From Tupaia tana (taxonomy: Eukaryota > Chordata > Mammalia > Scandentia > Tupaiidae): a stretch of DNA of 64,000 nt. The notes below the pieces were generated by a model. The model was not told where the DNA came from and searched no databases. It saw nothing but the letters and a program-made list of their open reading frames with translations. Location of the stretch: the NCBI GenBank assembly GCA_026018925.1, contig JAKSZU010000008.1, forward strand, positions 63,387,027-63,451,026. The letters are read 5' to 3'. Shown here piece by piece: positions 27,486-35,674 of this stretch. Both the position numbers and the translations under genes were made by a program. Positions within the stretch are counted from its first letter, which is position 1, and each line of letters starts with the position of its first letter.

Positions 27486-30400
27486 CCCACTATTTCAGGC
27501 AAATGAAAAACAGGCAAGATGAGGAGGAAAAATTTGTGTTCAAAGAACAAAAAAAAAGGCTACACTAGCAGAAGTATGATCATTTCTTCTCATCTGAAGA
27601 GAATATATTCTAAGAGTCCCAGTGGAAGCCTGAACCAGTGGTTAGTATCAAACTCTATATATACTGGATTTTCCTATGCATACATACCTATAATGAGGTT
27701 TAATTTATAAATTAAGCACAGTAAGAGATTCACAACAAAATAACAACATAGAACAAATAACAATATACTATAATAAAAGCTGAGTGAATCTGGTGTCTTG
27801 CGCAAATTACCTTACTGTACTGAACTGAGAAAAGCTACATCACAAATACGGAAGACTACCTTATACAGGAACAAGACGGAAGCTACATAACTGGGCAGAA
27901 GCTGGAGAGAGGCCTTGTCTTTGATTATATCTTTGTTAATAAACTCAGTAATAAAAATTAACTAACAGTTTTAAAGCCAGAAAATAAAGTTCAGATTTGA
28001 GTTTATAAAAGAGTACTTATACAATATGGAAAAAGATGAGCAAAGGCGGGGTAAATTCAGGAATATCAATTAAGAATCTACAGTAGTCATCCAGATGAGG
28101 GATAATTGAAACACGAATATATTTCAGAGGTCAAATTGTAATTTTAGCTAAATAGAGTTGATAAAGGTCGAGGAAACATAAATTTATATATACATGTACA
28201 CACACACACACACACACACACACAATTATAAAGAACATTTAGGAATAAATACACTAATTAGGAAGGAAATAATGATCAATTCTTGGTTTTCTAGCACCAC
28301 TATGTGGATGAAACTTGATAGTGCAGAAAATGTGCACAGAACATGACAGCTCAAAAGAGTAATATTAGACAATGATACAACACGTATACTTTCTTCTTCA
28401 TATTTGTACAAAGACCCCTGGGTAATCCTGATCAAGTCAGGAAGTTCTTAACTATTTGCATTATTACAACACCTTATGTGCAAACATATGACTCTGTAAC
28501 AGCTGTACTGCAGATATATGGTAGGGTTTTAGTTGCCACTTAACAAGAAAATGTATAAGCTGTCCAAACATAACAGTGACTACAGGGCACATTACATGCT
28601 TACTAATTTGTAAAACTCTGTTAGTGCATAGAAAAAGGCTGCCTCTGGCCCCAAATGAGAAAGGAAAAATTATAATTGTATCCATCATGTCAATCATCTT
28701 ATATGTAAGAGAGAGAGGCAAAGCAACTAAAAGAAGAAAAGCAGTATCTAGAATGTGACAGAGCTCAACTGCTGGCAGAGCTCTTTCGTAGAGCCTTCCC
28801 AAGAACAGGAGTTGGGGGTTGGGAAGGGTGTAATATCTGCTTGGATCTTTCAAAGAGAAGGAACCCTTTCACAGAGAAGTCACCATAGTAAATACTATAC
28901 TCTGTAATGTTTGTTTTTAAGAAATTTTTATTTTATTTATTATTATTATTTTTTAACTCTCTATAGTCATCAGAAACATAAAGAGAGAGAAAGTTAGAAA
29001 CCCATCAGGCTCATGACTTGACCCACGGTGGGCCATGTTGGAGTCCAGTGCCCCAACCACCATGCCACCTGCTGGCTTTTTATTCTGTAATATTATCTTG
29101 CATTGGAAATAAAAGAGCTTTGGTAAGTAATCCTTATCTTTTAGTTTAAAAAGAACTTAGAGTCAGACAAGAAGAGCCTCCCTTAATTTTTCCCTCAAAT
29201 CCTTATAAAACCACAAAACCCGAACCCTCAAAACCTATAATTTTCCATTTATATATTTACTAAATGGCTACTATGTGTCACACCCTGTACTTGGCACTGA
29301 GTATGAACTAGTGGATAAAACCAATCTAATTCTTGCATTAAGGGTGCTAATAATCATATTTATGAATGCTTCTTGTCCTCTAAAATCATATTATGTTGAA
29401 CCACATGATATTGGCAATAATTAACTCTTTTCATACCAATTACACATAATTCAATCTGATATTTATATAAGCAAAGAAGTACAGTTTGTAGAAAAATGGT
29501 GGGAGAAGCTAAGAACATTAACTTACAAAGGTCACTTCTTGAACACATCTTCTGGAATCAACCATATGAGATAAGTTTTCCTTTCACCTAGTTACTGTAT
29601 GCTGTTTGTGTACAAAGACACAAAAAGTAGAGCCTAAGTCTGTGTATCATGTTCCGAAGCAAGACTTACAGAACAGGGCAAGGCCAGAACTCAGAGCACT
29701 GTGCCCATGAACGTATTTTATACAGTGCTTCTGAGATCATAATATATTCATCAGCTGTCTCCCCTAGATTTCCTCCCTAATAGTAGACATGAGTTTTATA
29801 ATAAACTCTACATAAATATATTGGCTACATGGCTCTTCTTTCCTTTTCCTCTGACCATGGCCTAAATCTTTACCATTCTTCTACATGCTTTGAAGGAAGA
29901 AATAGCCCAAAGAGACCACACAGATCATTAGAAAAAGTGTGAGCTTCATTGGGCACAGATACATGTGTGCCCAGAATCCCAAAAGCATGGAGAGAGGGAT
30001 GAAAAGGGATTGTGGAGTGACCATTCTCCACAATGGGTGCTTTTCCTCTCCTCCTATGTCTCTGTCTGGACAGCACATATGCCCCCTAGCAAAAAAGAAA
30101 AAAAATGTGTGAGCTTTAAAGTCAGCTTTACCACTAATAAGGGGTTAATAGTACTTGTCTTATAAACTTACTGGCAAATCTAAATTAAAAACATGCAAAA
30201 TATTTGCTATATGGCACATAAGAAGAAATGTTGAATTCCTGTTCTTACTTTTAAGACTAACTTCCACACAGGTATTTACAATTCCATTCCTATTGCCAGA
30301 AGTTATGCCCTCTCTACTGACCCCTTCCTCTCCACTTACTTACATCGAAAACTTCCGCACTCACAAAATGCACAGGACAGAAAGTTTCCTCCTTTCTGTC

Positions 30401-33400
30401 CTATGCTCAAAGCAGAGTTCTTCCCTATCCTGTACTTCTCAAACTTCTTTTAAAAGCCATCTAATGTAATCCCTATTAAAATATCAATAATATTCCCTTC
30501 TCCTCCATTCTCCTCTTGGGATCTTGGGTATGCATGCACATGTGCCCGACATGAGTTTAAGCCACCGAGTCCAGGACTAGAACTGCAGTCAACTACATGG
30601 GAGTCGAGCAACGTAACCATTATGCCATCTGCTGGTCCCTATAGTCAGATATTTCAATACCCATCTTTCATGCAATAAGGAAAAGCTCAAAATAATTATG
30701 CTGAATAAAAGACAGATTTTTAAAAAGCACATGTTGTATGCATTCTAGAGAGTGCATCCTAACTTGTAGTGACAAAAGACAGATCAATAGTTGCTTGGAA
30801 GTGGTGGGATGCAGGTGGAATAGATAACGGTTACAGAGGGAATGAAGAAACTTTCAGGGATGATGACTCAGTTTAGTATCTCAATTATGGTGATGAGTTC
30901 CTGCGTGTATACATACATCAAAACTTGTTAAACTGCATACTTTACATATGTGCAGTTTATTGCCAATCATGACTCAGAAAAGCTGTTTTAGTGTGTATGT
31001 GATACAAAATCATGCTCCTGCACAAAGCACAGAAAAAGATGTACTGTATGGGGACCCATTGATACAAAACTAACAGTCCTAACAAAGAAAGAGATACTGA
31101 ATACTAAAAAGTGTGTCTAAAGACCAAGGAAGTAGGGTACTATGGAAAAGAACTGTGCGGTATTCTAACATATACAGATTCTGTAGTACACCTTCAAATG
31201 AGATTATTAAGAAAAGAACCTCCAAGGACCTAACAGGTAAACTAGAACATAAAAATGAAGTATGAATTAGCTAAGTAAACTACATGGGAAATACATAAAA
31301 AGTAATGTAAAATAAAGTTTCTAGGAATAAACTTCTACATAAGATAAATGCCCAGAAAGGAAAATGCTGGATCAAAGGGCCACTACAATTTTATTTAAAA
31401 AGCTTTTTGCTTAGTTCTTTGGGATAGAAAAGGAAAAAGATCCTTACTATTTATGTAGCAGAGGGAATTTTCAGCAATTTTTTTTTTTTTTTTTTTCCCA
31501 GGGTCTCCCTGTGTCAGGATCCTCCTGCCTCAGTCTCCTATTTGGGACTATAGGTACATACTACCATGCCTGGCAGTGTTTTAGATACAGTCTCACCATG
31601 TTGCCCAGGCCAGCCTCAGCCCAAGTCATCAGGATTACAGGTGCATGCTACTACATCCAGTCTTAAGGTTGGACCAGGAATCAAAACTAGGCCTCACAAG
31701 TAGTCTTTGTTGAGCACAGTGTCTTAACAGGGTTCTCCACTCACCTGGGCCAATATCACTGTTTAAGACAAGAGAATAAGCCTCAGTGTGCTAAGCACTT
31801 TGAGACCATATAGCATCTGTCTCTCTTTTTTTTTCTTTATCTTTTCTTGGAGAGGCTTTTGCTATAGGGTGCGTGCGCTTGCCAGAGAGACAGAGAGAGA
31901 CAGAGAGACAGAAAGTGAGAAATCACCACCCAGGGGGATGGCCATGCCACAATCCCTTCTCCTCCATTCTCCTCTCAGGATCTTGGGCACGCACGCACAC
32001 GTGCCCAGAGTGAGTTTAAGCCACTGGGTCCGGGACTTGAACCGCAGTCGACTACGTGGGAGTCCAGTGACACAGTCATTATTCCAACTGCTGGTCCCCC
32101 ATATAGTATCTCTTAACCCTTGCTTCCTAAATGCAGCATTTCACACACCTGAGGTATCCACCGCAGATTTGCTGAATTAAAGTGAACTCCTTGAATTAGG
32201 ATAAAAGAAATTGAACCGTGAGAGCTTCTCAATTATACCTCACTATCTCTAGAAATGAAAATTTCTAGGATAATTAACTTCTTCATCACCCTCAAGTTAT
32301 TCTTAATGAAAGCCCCTCACATGGAAGCAAAAGCCTTCCAAGTGTTCTGTCTCCATCCTTCACATTTTTTAAACTCAAGCTTGATGGAAATTGACAGTAA
32401 ACTATTCAAATTCCAATGCTCATTTCTCTTCTATGTTTAAAACCTCTAATTGGCACCTCATTACCTCCAGTTGTGCATCCCAAACACAGAATCTAAGACC
32501 AAAACTGATAAAAGAAGGGTGAAAAGTGAAATCTTTAGTTCTTTTCTGTAAAGTTAATGTTTTCAATTTAGAGGACTGTTGTAAGATTTTGTCACCTGCT
32601 TTTGTGCTGTTAAAATATCTTTTTGTTCAGGAAACCACTGATGGGTGCATGATAGTTTTCAAGAAACATCTCCACTCAGCAAATTAAAAAGCTGACAAAA
32701 CTACAAGAGCTGAGTTTTATTTTTTATTGTACTGGCTCACTACAAAAAGGCTGGGAAACAATGATTGACAGGATAAAGTCCACAAGACAAAGCTCTCACT
32801 GATCTCTCTAACTCCTTTCACTTTCCCAGGAGATTTTTTGCTTCAGTGATTCAGGACTGCAACAGTGTCCTGCATACAACATACTAGCCCTTCCCCTTTT
32901 TACTTTCCCTTTGCTCAGTCTTTTCCATGAATGGAATGACTGACCTCAACAATTCCTTTTCTCCATAGTACCTACTATGTGCCAAACACTAGGGATAGAG
33001 TAGTGAGCGAAAGAGAAACATCACTGTTTTCAAGGAGCTTACAATCCAGTGGAAAAAAACGGAAAACAAATCAACATAGATTTTAAACAAGGTAAGTAGT
33101 GCCTTAGGAGAATGCAATCAAAGTGAAGGCAAGAAGGCTAGTCAGGAGGCTACTCTAGTCCAGGTAATCTGGACTAGGGTGGAGGCATGGGGATGTCAAA
33201 ATCTGGAGTTGACCGGGTATGCTGAAAAATATGGACAGGAGCTAAATAGAAGAAATACAGCACTTTACACATTGCTGTCTCCTGGAATAAGCTGGGCTAG
33301 CCTGCTGTCTCAGTTACCGTGCTGCTTACAGAGATACCTGAGACTGGGTAATTGGTAAAGAATAGGGGTTAATTTGATTTAGGATTTTGATGGCTGGAAA

Positions 33401-35490
33401 GTCCAAAGGCATGAGGCTGGGATCAAGCCAAGTATGTCACAACACAGCTGACAAAAGCAGAGAAGCTGACAGAAGCAGAGAGAGTAGCACGGGAATACAG
33501 AGAACGCTGTCTACTCTTGTGTTGCATGTGAGTTTCCTAGTCTCATTTCCTCTCACAATAGACTCACAGAACCCAGTTATGCTCACTCCAACCAACCAAT
33601 CACTAATGTCTTCCCAAAGACCTCCACCCTTCAACAAAATAATTAGATCAAGTTTTAGTCCTTTTAATCCCATTAAAGTGGCTCAAAACGTGGATTTTGG
33701 GGGCCAGAAGGTGGTGTGGTGGTCAAGGGCACAGGACTTCCATATGGCTGACCACAGTTTGAGTCCCGGACCTGGCGGCTTACTTTCTCACTTTTCTCTT
33801 CCCCTCTCTCTCTCTCTCTCTCTCACCTCCACACACCCACACCCACACACAAACACAAACACACCCACCCACTCTGGTCAAATTTAAATAAATAAATAAA
33901 AAATAAAAATAATTTTTAAAAAACATAGATTTTAGGGTGACATATTCAAACTATGGTATTTGCTGAAAGATGAGAGAACATATAGAGGCAAGTCAAGTGG
34001 AGGTATCTGATACAATCTTAAACCAGCCTATAGCACAGAACCTCCAAATACACCAACGGAGTCCAGCCAAGATGAACAGAGCTGTCTAGACACACAACTG
34101 AACAAAAGGTACAAGAATGAACCTAGCCAGGATTAGAAGAGCCACCTAGCAGACCTACAAACCTGTGAGCAAGAATATCTGTCACTGAGTTTTGTTAATA
34201 CATTAGCTAACAAAACATAGCGGTACTATTTACTAACATGGGCGAATAGAAGAAGCACAGACGTGGGAAATTGGAAAAGGAAGCAAGTGAAAAGAAAAAT
34301 CTCACCTTTAACTCTAGTCAACTCCTACCAATCCTTTAAAGCTCAACTGAGATAATCAATTTCTCCAAAACGTTTGCCCAGATTCCCCAGACTGGTTTAT
34401 AAAAGATGATAATCAAGCATCTACTCCTGTATTTTGTACACATTCCTATCACTACTTTCTCACATTGTTTTCATAATTATCTATTTATACTTTTCTTCTT
34501 GACAAGATAATAGCACCTGTATATCATAGGCTGTGTCTTATTCATCTTGATACCATCAGCATGTCACAAAACAGGCTCTTGATAGATAATTTTGAATTTA
34601 ATAAATGACTAAACAAAGAGTTTGATACTGTATTGTCTATTAATGAACTCTAGTTCAGTATTTCTCAAAGTGTGAGCCACAGACAACATACGCCAGACTC
34701 AGCAAGGGTGTGTATTAAAAAATGCAGACTTCTGGGCTATGTCACTACGAAAACGCTACTCTTTAAGTTATGAAATCAAGGATGAGAATATTCTGGCCAA
34801 CTACAGATGAACAAGACAAGGAGCGGTATAAGTACCAAATGAATATTTCCTCAAATATTTCTAGAGATGTTTTTTATCAGAGTTCTAACGGTGCCAGGAC
34901 CTGGGCAACTGAAAATGCTCTGCCTGGAATGTACAATAGTTCCTCTTGAGAAATGGCTCTCTGTCAGAGGAAACAGGAGCTGGGGGTCCTCCCAAGGAGA
35001 TGCCGTTTCTCAACGCACACGTTTGCAGGCGATGCTCCAGAACAAAATAACGTCTTGAGCTGTCCCTGCCCCAGAAGCCAGGCCGGGGACCGACAGGCGG
35101 AAAGAGCCTAGGCAGTACCCGCGTGCCAGACCTTTGAGCCTGGGTTGAGGGCTGGCCCAGGGTGCCCCTATGGAAATGCCGCTCCCACAGGGTTCGGGAA
35201 TGGGCATCATCCTCCAGTAGCGGCCAGCCAGGGTCCACCCCCACCTGGAGGGGCCGTGAGGAAGGCCACGGTCATCTATCTGCCCTAAGCAGAAAGAAAA
35301 TAAGAGAGAATCCCGCCAAGACAGCCGAAAGGGTAAAGAAACTGAGTGCGGGGTGTCGCCGCCGCTTCCCACCTGCGTCAAGCTCCAGCTGGTAACAAGG
35401 CAGCGGCTCGAGAGACAGCTTGTAACCCTCGAAGCGGGGATCCAACAGAGGTCTCTTGACTCGCAGGGAGTAATTAGCCGCCACCTCCAT
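4881..35490 (-). CDS. NUDCD1: NUDCD1, NudC domain-containing protein 1 (5' six coding exons; gene continues left of window)
   Basis: Six exons on the minus strand splice into one open frame of 342 complete codons plus two bases, about 59% of a family protein of roughly 583 residues. In-window joins are canonical GT-AG, in phases 1, 0, 0, 1, 1, and exon 6 ends in phase 2. The translation follows mammalian NUDCD1 as I remember it: an N-terminal region (start MEVAAN), a long middle region of the kind predicted to form beta-propeller-like structure, then the start of the CS (p23/NudC-like) domain in exon 6. The family is described as cytoplasmic/nuclear co-chaperone-like; NUDCD1 (CML66/OVA66) is also a known tumour antigen. 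No frameshift or stop interrupts the six exons. The remaining exons, for the rest of the CS domain and the C-terminus, are not found in 1-4880 and must lie further left. The gene is head-to-head with ENY2 across a 458-bp CpG-rich promoter. Confidence 0.95.
5909..6170 (+). mobile_element. Full-length tRNA-derived SINE
   Basis: Same family. Target duplication GAAGTGTT at 5901-5908 and 6171-6178. Tail of a long C run then A run. Confidence 0.88.
6387..6571 (+). mobile_element. Short-form tRNA-derived SINE
   Basis: GGGGCCGGCAGGTGGCATG head, CT-rich linker, CTGGTCAAATT and an AATAAT-rich tail. 16-bp imperfect target duplication at 6370-6385 and 6572-6587. Confidence 0.82.
7190..7370. repeat. Unidentified SINE-like element with CT-rich tract
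   Basis: CCGGATCCTGGTGTGGATC followed by a (TC)n tract at 7278-7331 and an A-rich end. I do not recognise the family. Confidence 0.35.
7411..7680 (+). mobile_element. Full-length young tRNA-derived SINE
   Basis: Same family with nearly intact motifs. Target duplication CCTTGTTAA at 7402-7410 and 7681-7689. Confidence 0.9.
8165..8347 (-). CDS. NUDCD1: NUDCD1 coding exon 5
   Basis: 183 bp, phase 1 at both ends. The acceptor is GTTACAG|AT; it encodes (D)[17 protein letters not shown] through [14 protein letters not shown]. The donor is AAAG|GTAATT. The acidic linker at its end precedes the CS domain and looks more variable than the rest of the protein. Confidence 0.95.
8496..8747 (-). mobile_element. 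Full-length young tRNA-derived SINE
   Basis: Antisense copy with a 20-base T run. Perfect 13-bp target duplication TAGAAGGCTTTTC at 8483-8495 and 8748-8760. About 135 bp upstream, in gene sense, of NUDCD1 exon 5. Confidence 0.92.
8800..9035. mobile_element. hAT-type nonautonomous DNA transposon fossil
   Basis: Paired blocks TAGTAGCCACTGGCCACA and CCACTGGCCACATACATAG plus ATTTCTATTGGATAATAGTG resemble a Charlie-type MER element. Exact family uncertain. Confidence 0.5.
9313..9365 (+). mobile_element. 3' stub of a tRNA-derived SINE
   Basis: Only the end is present: CTCTGGTGAGTGTACATGCC and CTATAGCAAA with an A tail. 5'-truncated. Confidence 0.65.
9707..9982 (-). mobile_element. tRNA-derived SINE, older long form
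   Basis: Antisense, diverged copy from poly-T to GAGCTGGCC. Confidence 0.78.
10122..10252 (-). mobile_element. Short-form tRNA-derived SINE
   Basis: Antisense head GTGGTCAGCCATGTGGGAGT and tail end TTGACTGGAGAGAG. Confidence 0.72.
10934..11083. mobile_element. hAT-Charlie-type nonautonomous element fragment
   Basis: TATTGGAACACAGCCACGTT and CTGGCCCTTCACAGAAAGTT match a well-known mammalian DNA-transposon family. A relative lies at 22391-22560. Confidence 0.6.
11681..11952 (-). mobile_element. Full-length young tRNA-derived SINE
   Basis: Antisense copy. Target duplication AGGAAGTAA at 11672-11680 and 11953-11961. Confidence 0.9.
12502..12682 (-). CDS. NUDCD1: NUDCD1 coding exon 4
   Basis: 181 bp, phase 0 to 1. 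The acceptor is TTTCTAG|ATA; it encodes [20 protein letters not shown] through [15 protein letters not shown]. The donor is AAAG|GTAAAA. Confidence 0.95.
13126..13165. repeat. TG dinucleotide microsatellite
   Basis: About 19 uninterrupted TG units. Confidence 0.95.
13307..13562 (+). mobile_element. Full-length tRNA-derived SINE
   Basis: Same family. Perfect 13-bp target duplication AAAATATAATCCT at 13294-13306 and 13563-13575. Confidence 0.92.
13607..13842 (-). mobile_element. tRNA-derived SINE, older long form
   Basis: Antisense. First of three SINEs in a row in this orientation. Confidence 0.78.
13881..14095 (-). mobile_element. tRNA-derived SINE with internal deletion
   Basis: Antisense. 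The part of the body carrying the C/G palindrome is missing. Confidence 0.78.
14168..14433 (-). mobile_element. tRNA-derived SINE, older long form
   Basis: Antisense, ending in CCACCTGCTGGCCCCC. Confidence 0.8.
15168..15390 (+). mobile_element. Short-form tRNA-derived SINE with CA microsatellite
   Basis: Head GTGGTTAAGGGTGCTGGCCT, an internal CA run at 15257-15293, CTCTGGTCAAATTTAAATAA tail. Imperfect target duplication of AAAACTGTGGCTCT type on both sides. Confidence 0.82.
16015..16200 (-). CDS. NUDCD1: NUDCD1 coding exon 3
   Basis: 186 bp, phase 0 at both ends, so skipping it would keep the frame. The acceptor is TTTTTAG|GAT; it encodes [17 protein letters not shown] through [11 protein letters not shown]. 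The donor is GAG|GTGAGA. The motif [16 protein letters not shown] is propeller-blade-like, which is inference. Confidence 0.95.
16310..16790 (+). mobile_element. MLT1-type MaLR LTR
   Basis: CAGTCCTGGCTGGCATCTTG, AGCCAGACCACTGAGCTC and AATAAATGTTTATTATTTCA followed by TCACTAAGTTT are the hallmark 3' part of MLT1 LTRs. Non-coding relic. Confidence 0.75.
17236..17487 (-). mobile_element. tRNA-derived SINE, head truncated
   Basis: Antisense copy that stops inside the tRNA head at a run of C. Confidence 0.72.
18382..18830 (+). mobile_element. Truncated L1 insertion with inverted 5' part
   Basis: The first about 120 bp (18386-18505) are antisense L1 ORF2; the minus strand reads [19 protein letters not shown] and [13 protein letters not shown]. 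The rest runs on the plus strand to AATAAATAAAGTAATT and a poly(A) tail. Target duplication AAAACGAATTTATA is at 18368-18381 and 18831-18844, at a TTAAAA-type L1 endonuclease site. Confidence 0.7.
19360..19606 (+). mobile_element. tRNA-derived SINE, diverged long form
   Basis: GTCCAGCTGATGTCATAAT head, box B-like CAGTTCGAGTTCC, CCCCTATAGCAAAACTC and A tail. Confidence 0.78.
19607..19756 (+). mobile_element. Truncated SINE fragment abutting the previous copy
   Basis: Starts ACCGGCAGGTACACGTATG, lacks the tRNA head, continues through the body to GCCCTCAGGCAATCAATG. Confidence 0.55.
20235..20250 (-). promoter_or_regulatory. CTCF-like motif in NUDCD1 intron 2
   Basis: The minus strand reads CCACCAGGTGGCAG, a full match to the CTCF core consensus, in sequence without recognised repeats. 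Confidence 0.45.
20931..21190 (-). mobile_element. tRNA-derived SINE, old copy
   Basis: Antisense with a long poly-T at 20931-20950; the head end has decayed (ACAAAATTGACC). Confidence 0.7.
21762..21886 (-). mobile_element. Short-form tRNA-derived SINE
   Basis: Antisense: TTTGTCCAGAGAGAGTG, then GTGGTCGACCACATGGGAGT. Confidence 0.72.
21900..22062 (-). mobile_element. Short-form tRNA-derived SINE
   Basis: Antisense; follows the previous short-form copy in the same orientation. Confidence 0.75.
22391..22560. mobile_element. hAT-Charlie-type nonautonomous element fragment
   Basis: TTACTGGAACACAGCCATAC and GACTGGCCCACCTCAGAATA; same family as 10934-11083. Confidence 0.6.
22581..22753 (-). repeat. 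173-bp direct duplicate, copy 1 (partial SINE plus flank)
   Basis: Identical to 23650-23822 except one base (A at 22616, G at 23685). It covers the head half of an antisense SINE and 46 bp of its non-SINE flank, so it is not an independent insertion. Confidence 0.9.
22754..23006 (+). mobile_element. tRNA-derived SINE with ATCA-repeat tail
   Basis: GAATAGCAGATGGCATAATG head directly after duplicate copy 1. The tail is a CAAT/ATCA repeat at 22977-23006. Confidence 0.82.
23516..23775 (-). mobile_element. tRNA-derived SINE, source of the duplicate
   Basis: Complete antisense long-form copy. Its head half and right flank are repeated at 22581. Confidence 0.8.
23650..23822 (-). repeat. 173-bp direct duplicate, copy 2
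   Basis: Continuous with an intact SINE on its left, so this is probably the original location. Offset to copy 1 is 1,069 bp. Confidence 0.9.
24349..25304. mobile_element. MER1-type (hAT-Charlie) DNA transposon
   Basis: GGTACTGGTCCATGGCCTG near one end; GAATCTAATGCCTGATGATT inside; CCCTGGTGCCAAAAAGGTTG and GGGACCACTG at the other end, the known MER1 termini. Contains a later SINE. Confidence 0.8.
24888..25120 (-). mobile_element. tRNA-derived SINE nested in MER1
   Basis: Antisense copy from TAGAGAGATGTTTGCTATAA to AACTGCTGGTC, flanked by similar GGCAAG-AAA sequences that look like a degraded target duplication. Confidence 0.85.
25499..25785 (+). mobile_element. Composite SINE: tRNA-like head plus two 7SL (Alu-like) monomers
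   Basis: Head with box B-like GGTTTGATTCC (about 25503-25590), a first 7SL-type block CACCTGTAATCCC-like (25605-25680) and a second ending TGGAGGCTGAGGCAAGAG (25690-25765), then an A-rich tail. Confidence 0.8.
26218..26372 (-). CDS. NUDCD1: NUDCD1 coding exon 2
   Basis: 155 bp, phase 1 to 0. The acceptor is TTTCAG|CT, which completes the split Ala codon. It encodes [20 protein letters not shown] through RIMNLTVML. The donor is CTG|GTAAGG. It lies about 9 kb from exon 1. Confidence 0.95.
26495..26600 (-). mobile_element. L2 3'-end fragment
   Basis: GAGTACTTAGTAGGCACTGT and CTTACAGAACTTAGAACACA match the antisense L2 3' end. Confidence 0.55.
27236..27310 (-). mobile_element. L2 3'-end fragment
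   Basis: TTAGCAAATATTTTAATAAG followed by GTGATGAGCAGAGTACAGA. Confidence 0.45.
27459..27485. repeat. CA microsatellite
   Basis: About 13 CA units. Confidence 0.95.
28197..28224. repeat. CA microsatellite
   Basis: About 14 CA units. Confidence 0.95.
28912..29078 (-). mobile_element. Short-form tRNA-derived SINE
   Basis: Antisense. Target duplication of TACTCTGTAATGTT type at 28898-28911 and, with changes, at 29079-29092. Confidence 0.8.
29240..29350 (-). mobile_element. L2 3'-end fragment
   Basis: GCTACTATGTGTCACACCCT and TTGGCACTGAGTATGAACTA, antisense L2. Confidence 0.6.
29947..30100 (+). mobile_element. 5'-truncated tRNA-derived SINE
   Basis: Lacks the tRNA head. Target duplication AAAAAGTGTGAGCTT at 29932-29946 and, with one inserted T, at about 30101-30116, so it inserted already truncated. 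Confidence 0.78.
30493..30639 (-). mobile_element. Partial tRNA-derived SINE (tail half missing)
   Basis: Antisense copy with an intact head and front half of the body. The A tail and the rest are absent, implying a later deletion. Confidence 0.78.
30700..31000 (+). mobile_element. Old L1 3' end
   Basis: TCAATAGTTGCTTGGAAGTG, TCAATTATGGTGATGAGTTC and CATCAAAACTTGTTAAACTG are the usual L1M 3' UTR blocks. Confidence 0.7.
31482..31750 (-). mobile_element. Composite SINE: tRNA-like head plus two 7SL monomers
   Basis: Antisense. Poly-T at 31482-31497, a 7SL block with GTTGCCCAGG-type sequence, a second block, then a head with box B-like TTTTGATTCC (complement of about 31680). Same plan as 25499-25785. 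Confidence 0.8.
31820..32098 (-). mobile_element. Full-length young tRNA-derived SINE
   Basis: Antisense. Target duplication CCATATAGCATCT at 31805-31817 and CCATATAGTATCT at 32099-32111. Confidence 0.88.
32755..32945 (+). mobile_element. Probable L2 fragment
   Basis: GACAGGATAAAGTCCACAAG followed by CACTGATCTCTCTAACTCC resembles L2 in sense. Confidence 0.4.
32955..33260 (-). mobile_element. L2 3'-end fragment
   Basis: CTACTATGTGCCAAACACTA, CAAGGAGCTTACAATCCAGT and AGGCTACTCTAGTCCAGGTA, antisense L2. Confidence 0.65.
33310..33690 (-). mobile_element. Probable MaLR LTR (THE1/MST-like) relic
   Basis: TCAGTTACCGTGCTGCTTAC and GATACCTGAGACTGGGTAAT match the antisense end of MaLR LTRs; the rest is diverged. 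Non-coding. Confidence 0.45.
33699..33919 (+). mobile_element. Short-form tRNA-derived SINE
   Basis: GGGGGCCAGAAGGTGGTGTG head, CT and CA runs, CTCTGGTCAAATTTAAATAA tail. Target duplication AAAACGTGGATTTT at 33685-33698 and AAAACATAGATTTT at 33920-33933. Confidence 0.85.
34310..34612 (+). mobile_element. L2 3' end
   Basis: GGCTGTGTCTTATTCATCTT followed by a decayed TAATAAATGACT end, the usual L2 terminus. Confidence 0.65.
35373..35490 (-). CDS. NUDCD1: NUDCD1 coding exon 1
   Basis: Encodes the N-terminus from [14 protein letters not shown] to [10 protein letters not shown]. The ATG is at 35490-35488 with G at -3 and G at +4, a good Kozak context. An in-frame GTG directly before it is not needed as a start. 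The exon ends after the first base of an Ala codon (phase 1), and the donor reads G|GTGGGAAG. Confidence 0.95.
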
Positions 35491-35612
35491 CACTTTCCAC
35501 GGTCCTAGTGTTAAATTAATAAAGCTCTTGTTGAAAGGTCCGCGCTTTACTCTTCTTACGGAGACTGGGAAGCGGCGTGGTTCCCATCCCAGAAAACACT
35601 GCGGTGCAGAAT

Positions 35613-35631
35613 GCCTTCTGGGAAATGTAGT
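35613..35631 (-). promoter_or_regulatory. ZNF143/STAF-like site
   Basis: GCCTTCTGGGAAATGTAGT; its complement reads ACTACATTTCCCAGAAGGC, close to the known ZNF143 consensus ACTACAATTCCCAGCATGC. It lies 123 bp upstream of the NUDCD1 ATG. Confidence 0.7.
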
Positions 35632-35655
35632 ACTCGTGAGAAAGTTGACCCCGTT

Positions 35656-35674
35656 GCATGCTGGTCCAGGTAGT
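35656..35674 (-). promoter_or_regulatory. Second, degenerate ZNF143-like site
   Basis: GCATGCTGGTCCAGGTAGT matches 15 of 19 positions of the ZNF143 consensus written in the same orientation as the neighbouring site at 35613. A third, weaker match with the core CCCAGAAGGC lies at 35715-35733 in the opposite orientation. Confidence 0.45.

Larger units (their letters stand above)
26373..35372 (-). other. NUDCD1: NUDCD1 intron 1
   Basis: About 9 kb. It holds L2 fragments, two CA microsatellites, five tRNA-type SINEs, a tRNA/7SL composite, an L1 3' end and a probable MaLR LTR. 27700-28190 and 31000-31480 show nothing recognisable. Confidence 0.8.

Noticed and set aside
33387-33887. 166-codon plus-strand frame
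   Set aside because: It runs through a probable LTR relic and a SINE CT/CA tract; no conserved protein features.
34885-35395. Frames of 77-123 codons beside NUDCD1 exon 1
   Set aside because: CpG-island sequence and shadows of exon 1; no start or domain support.
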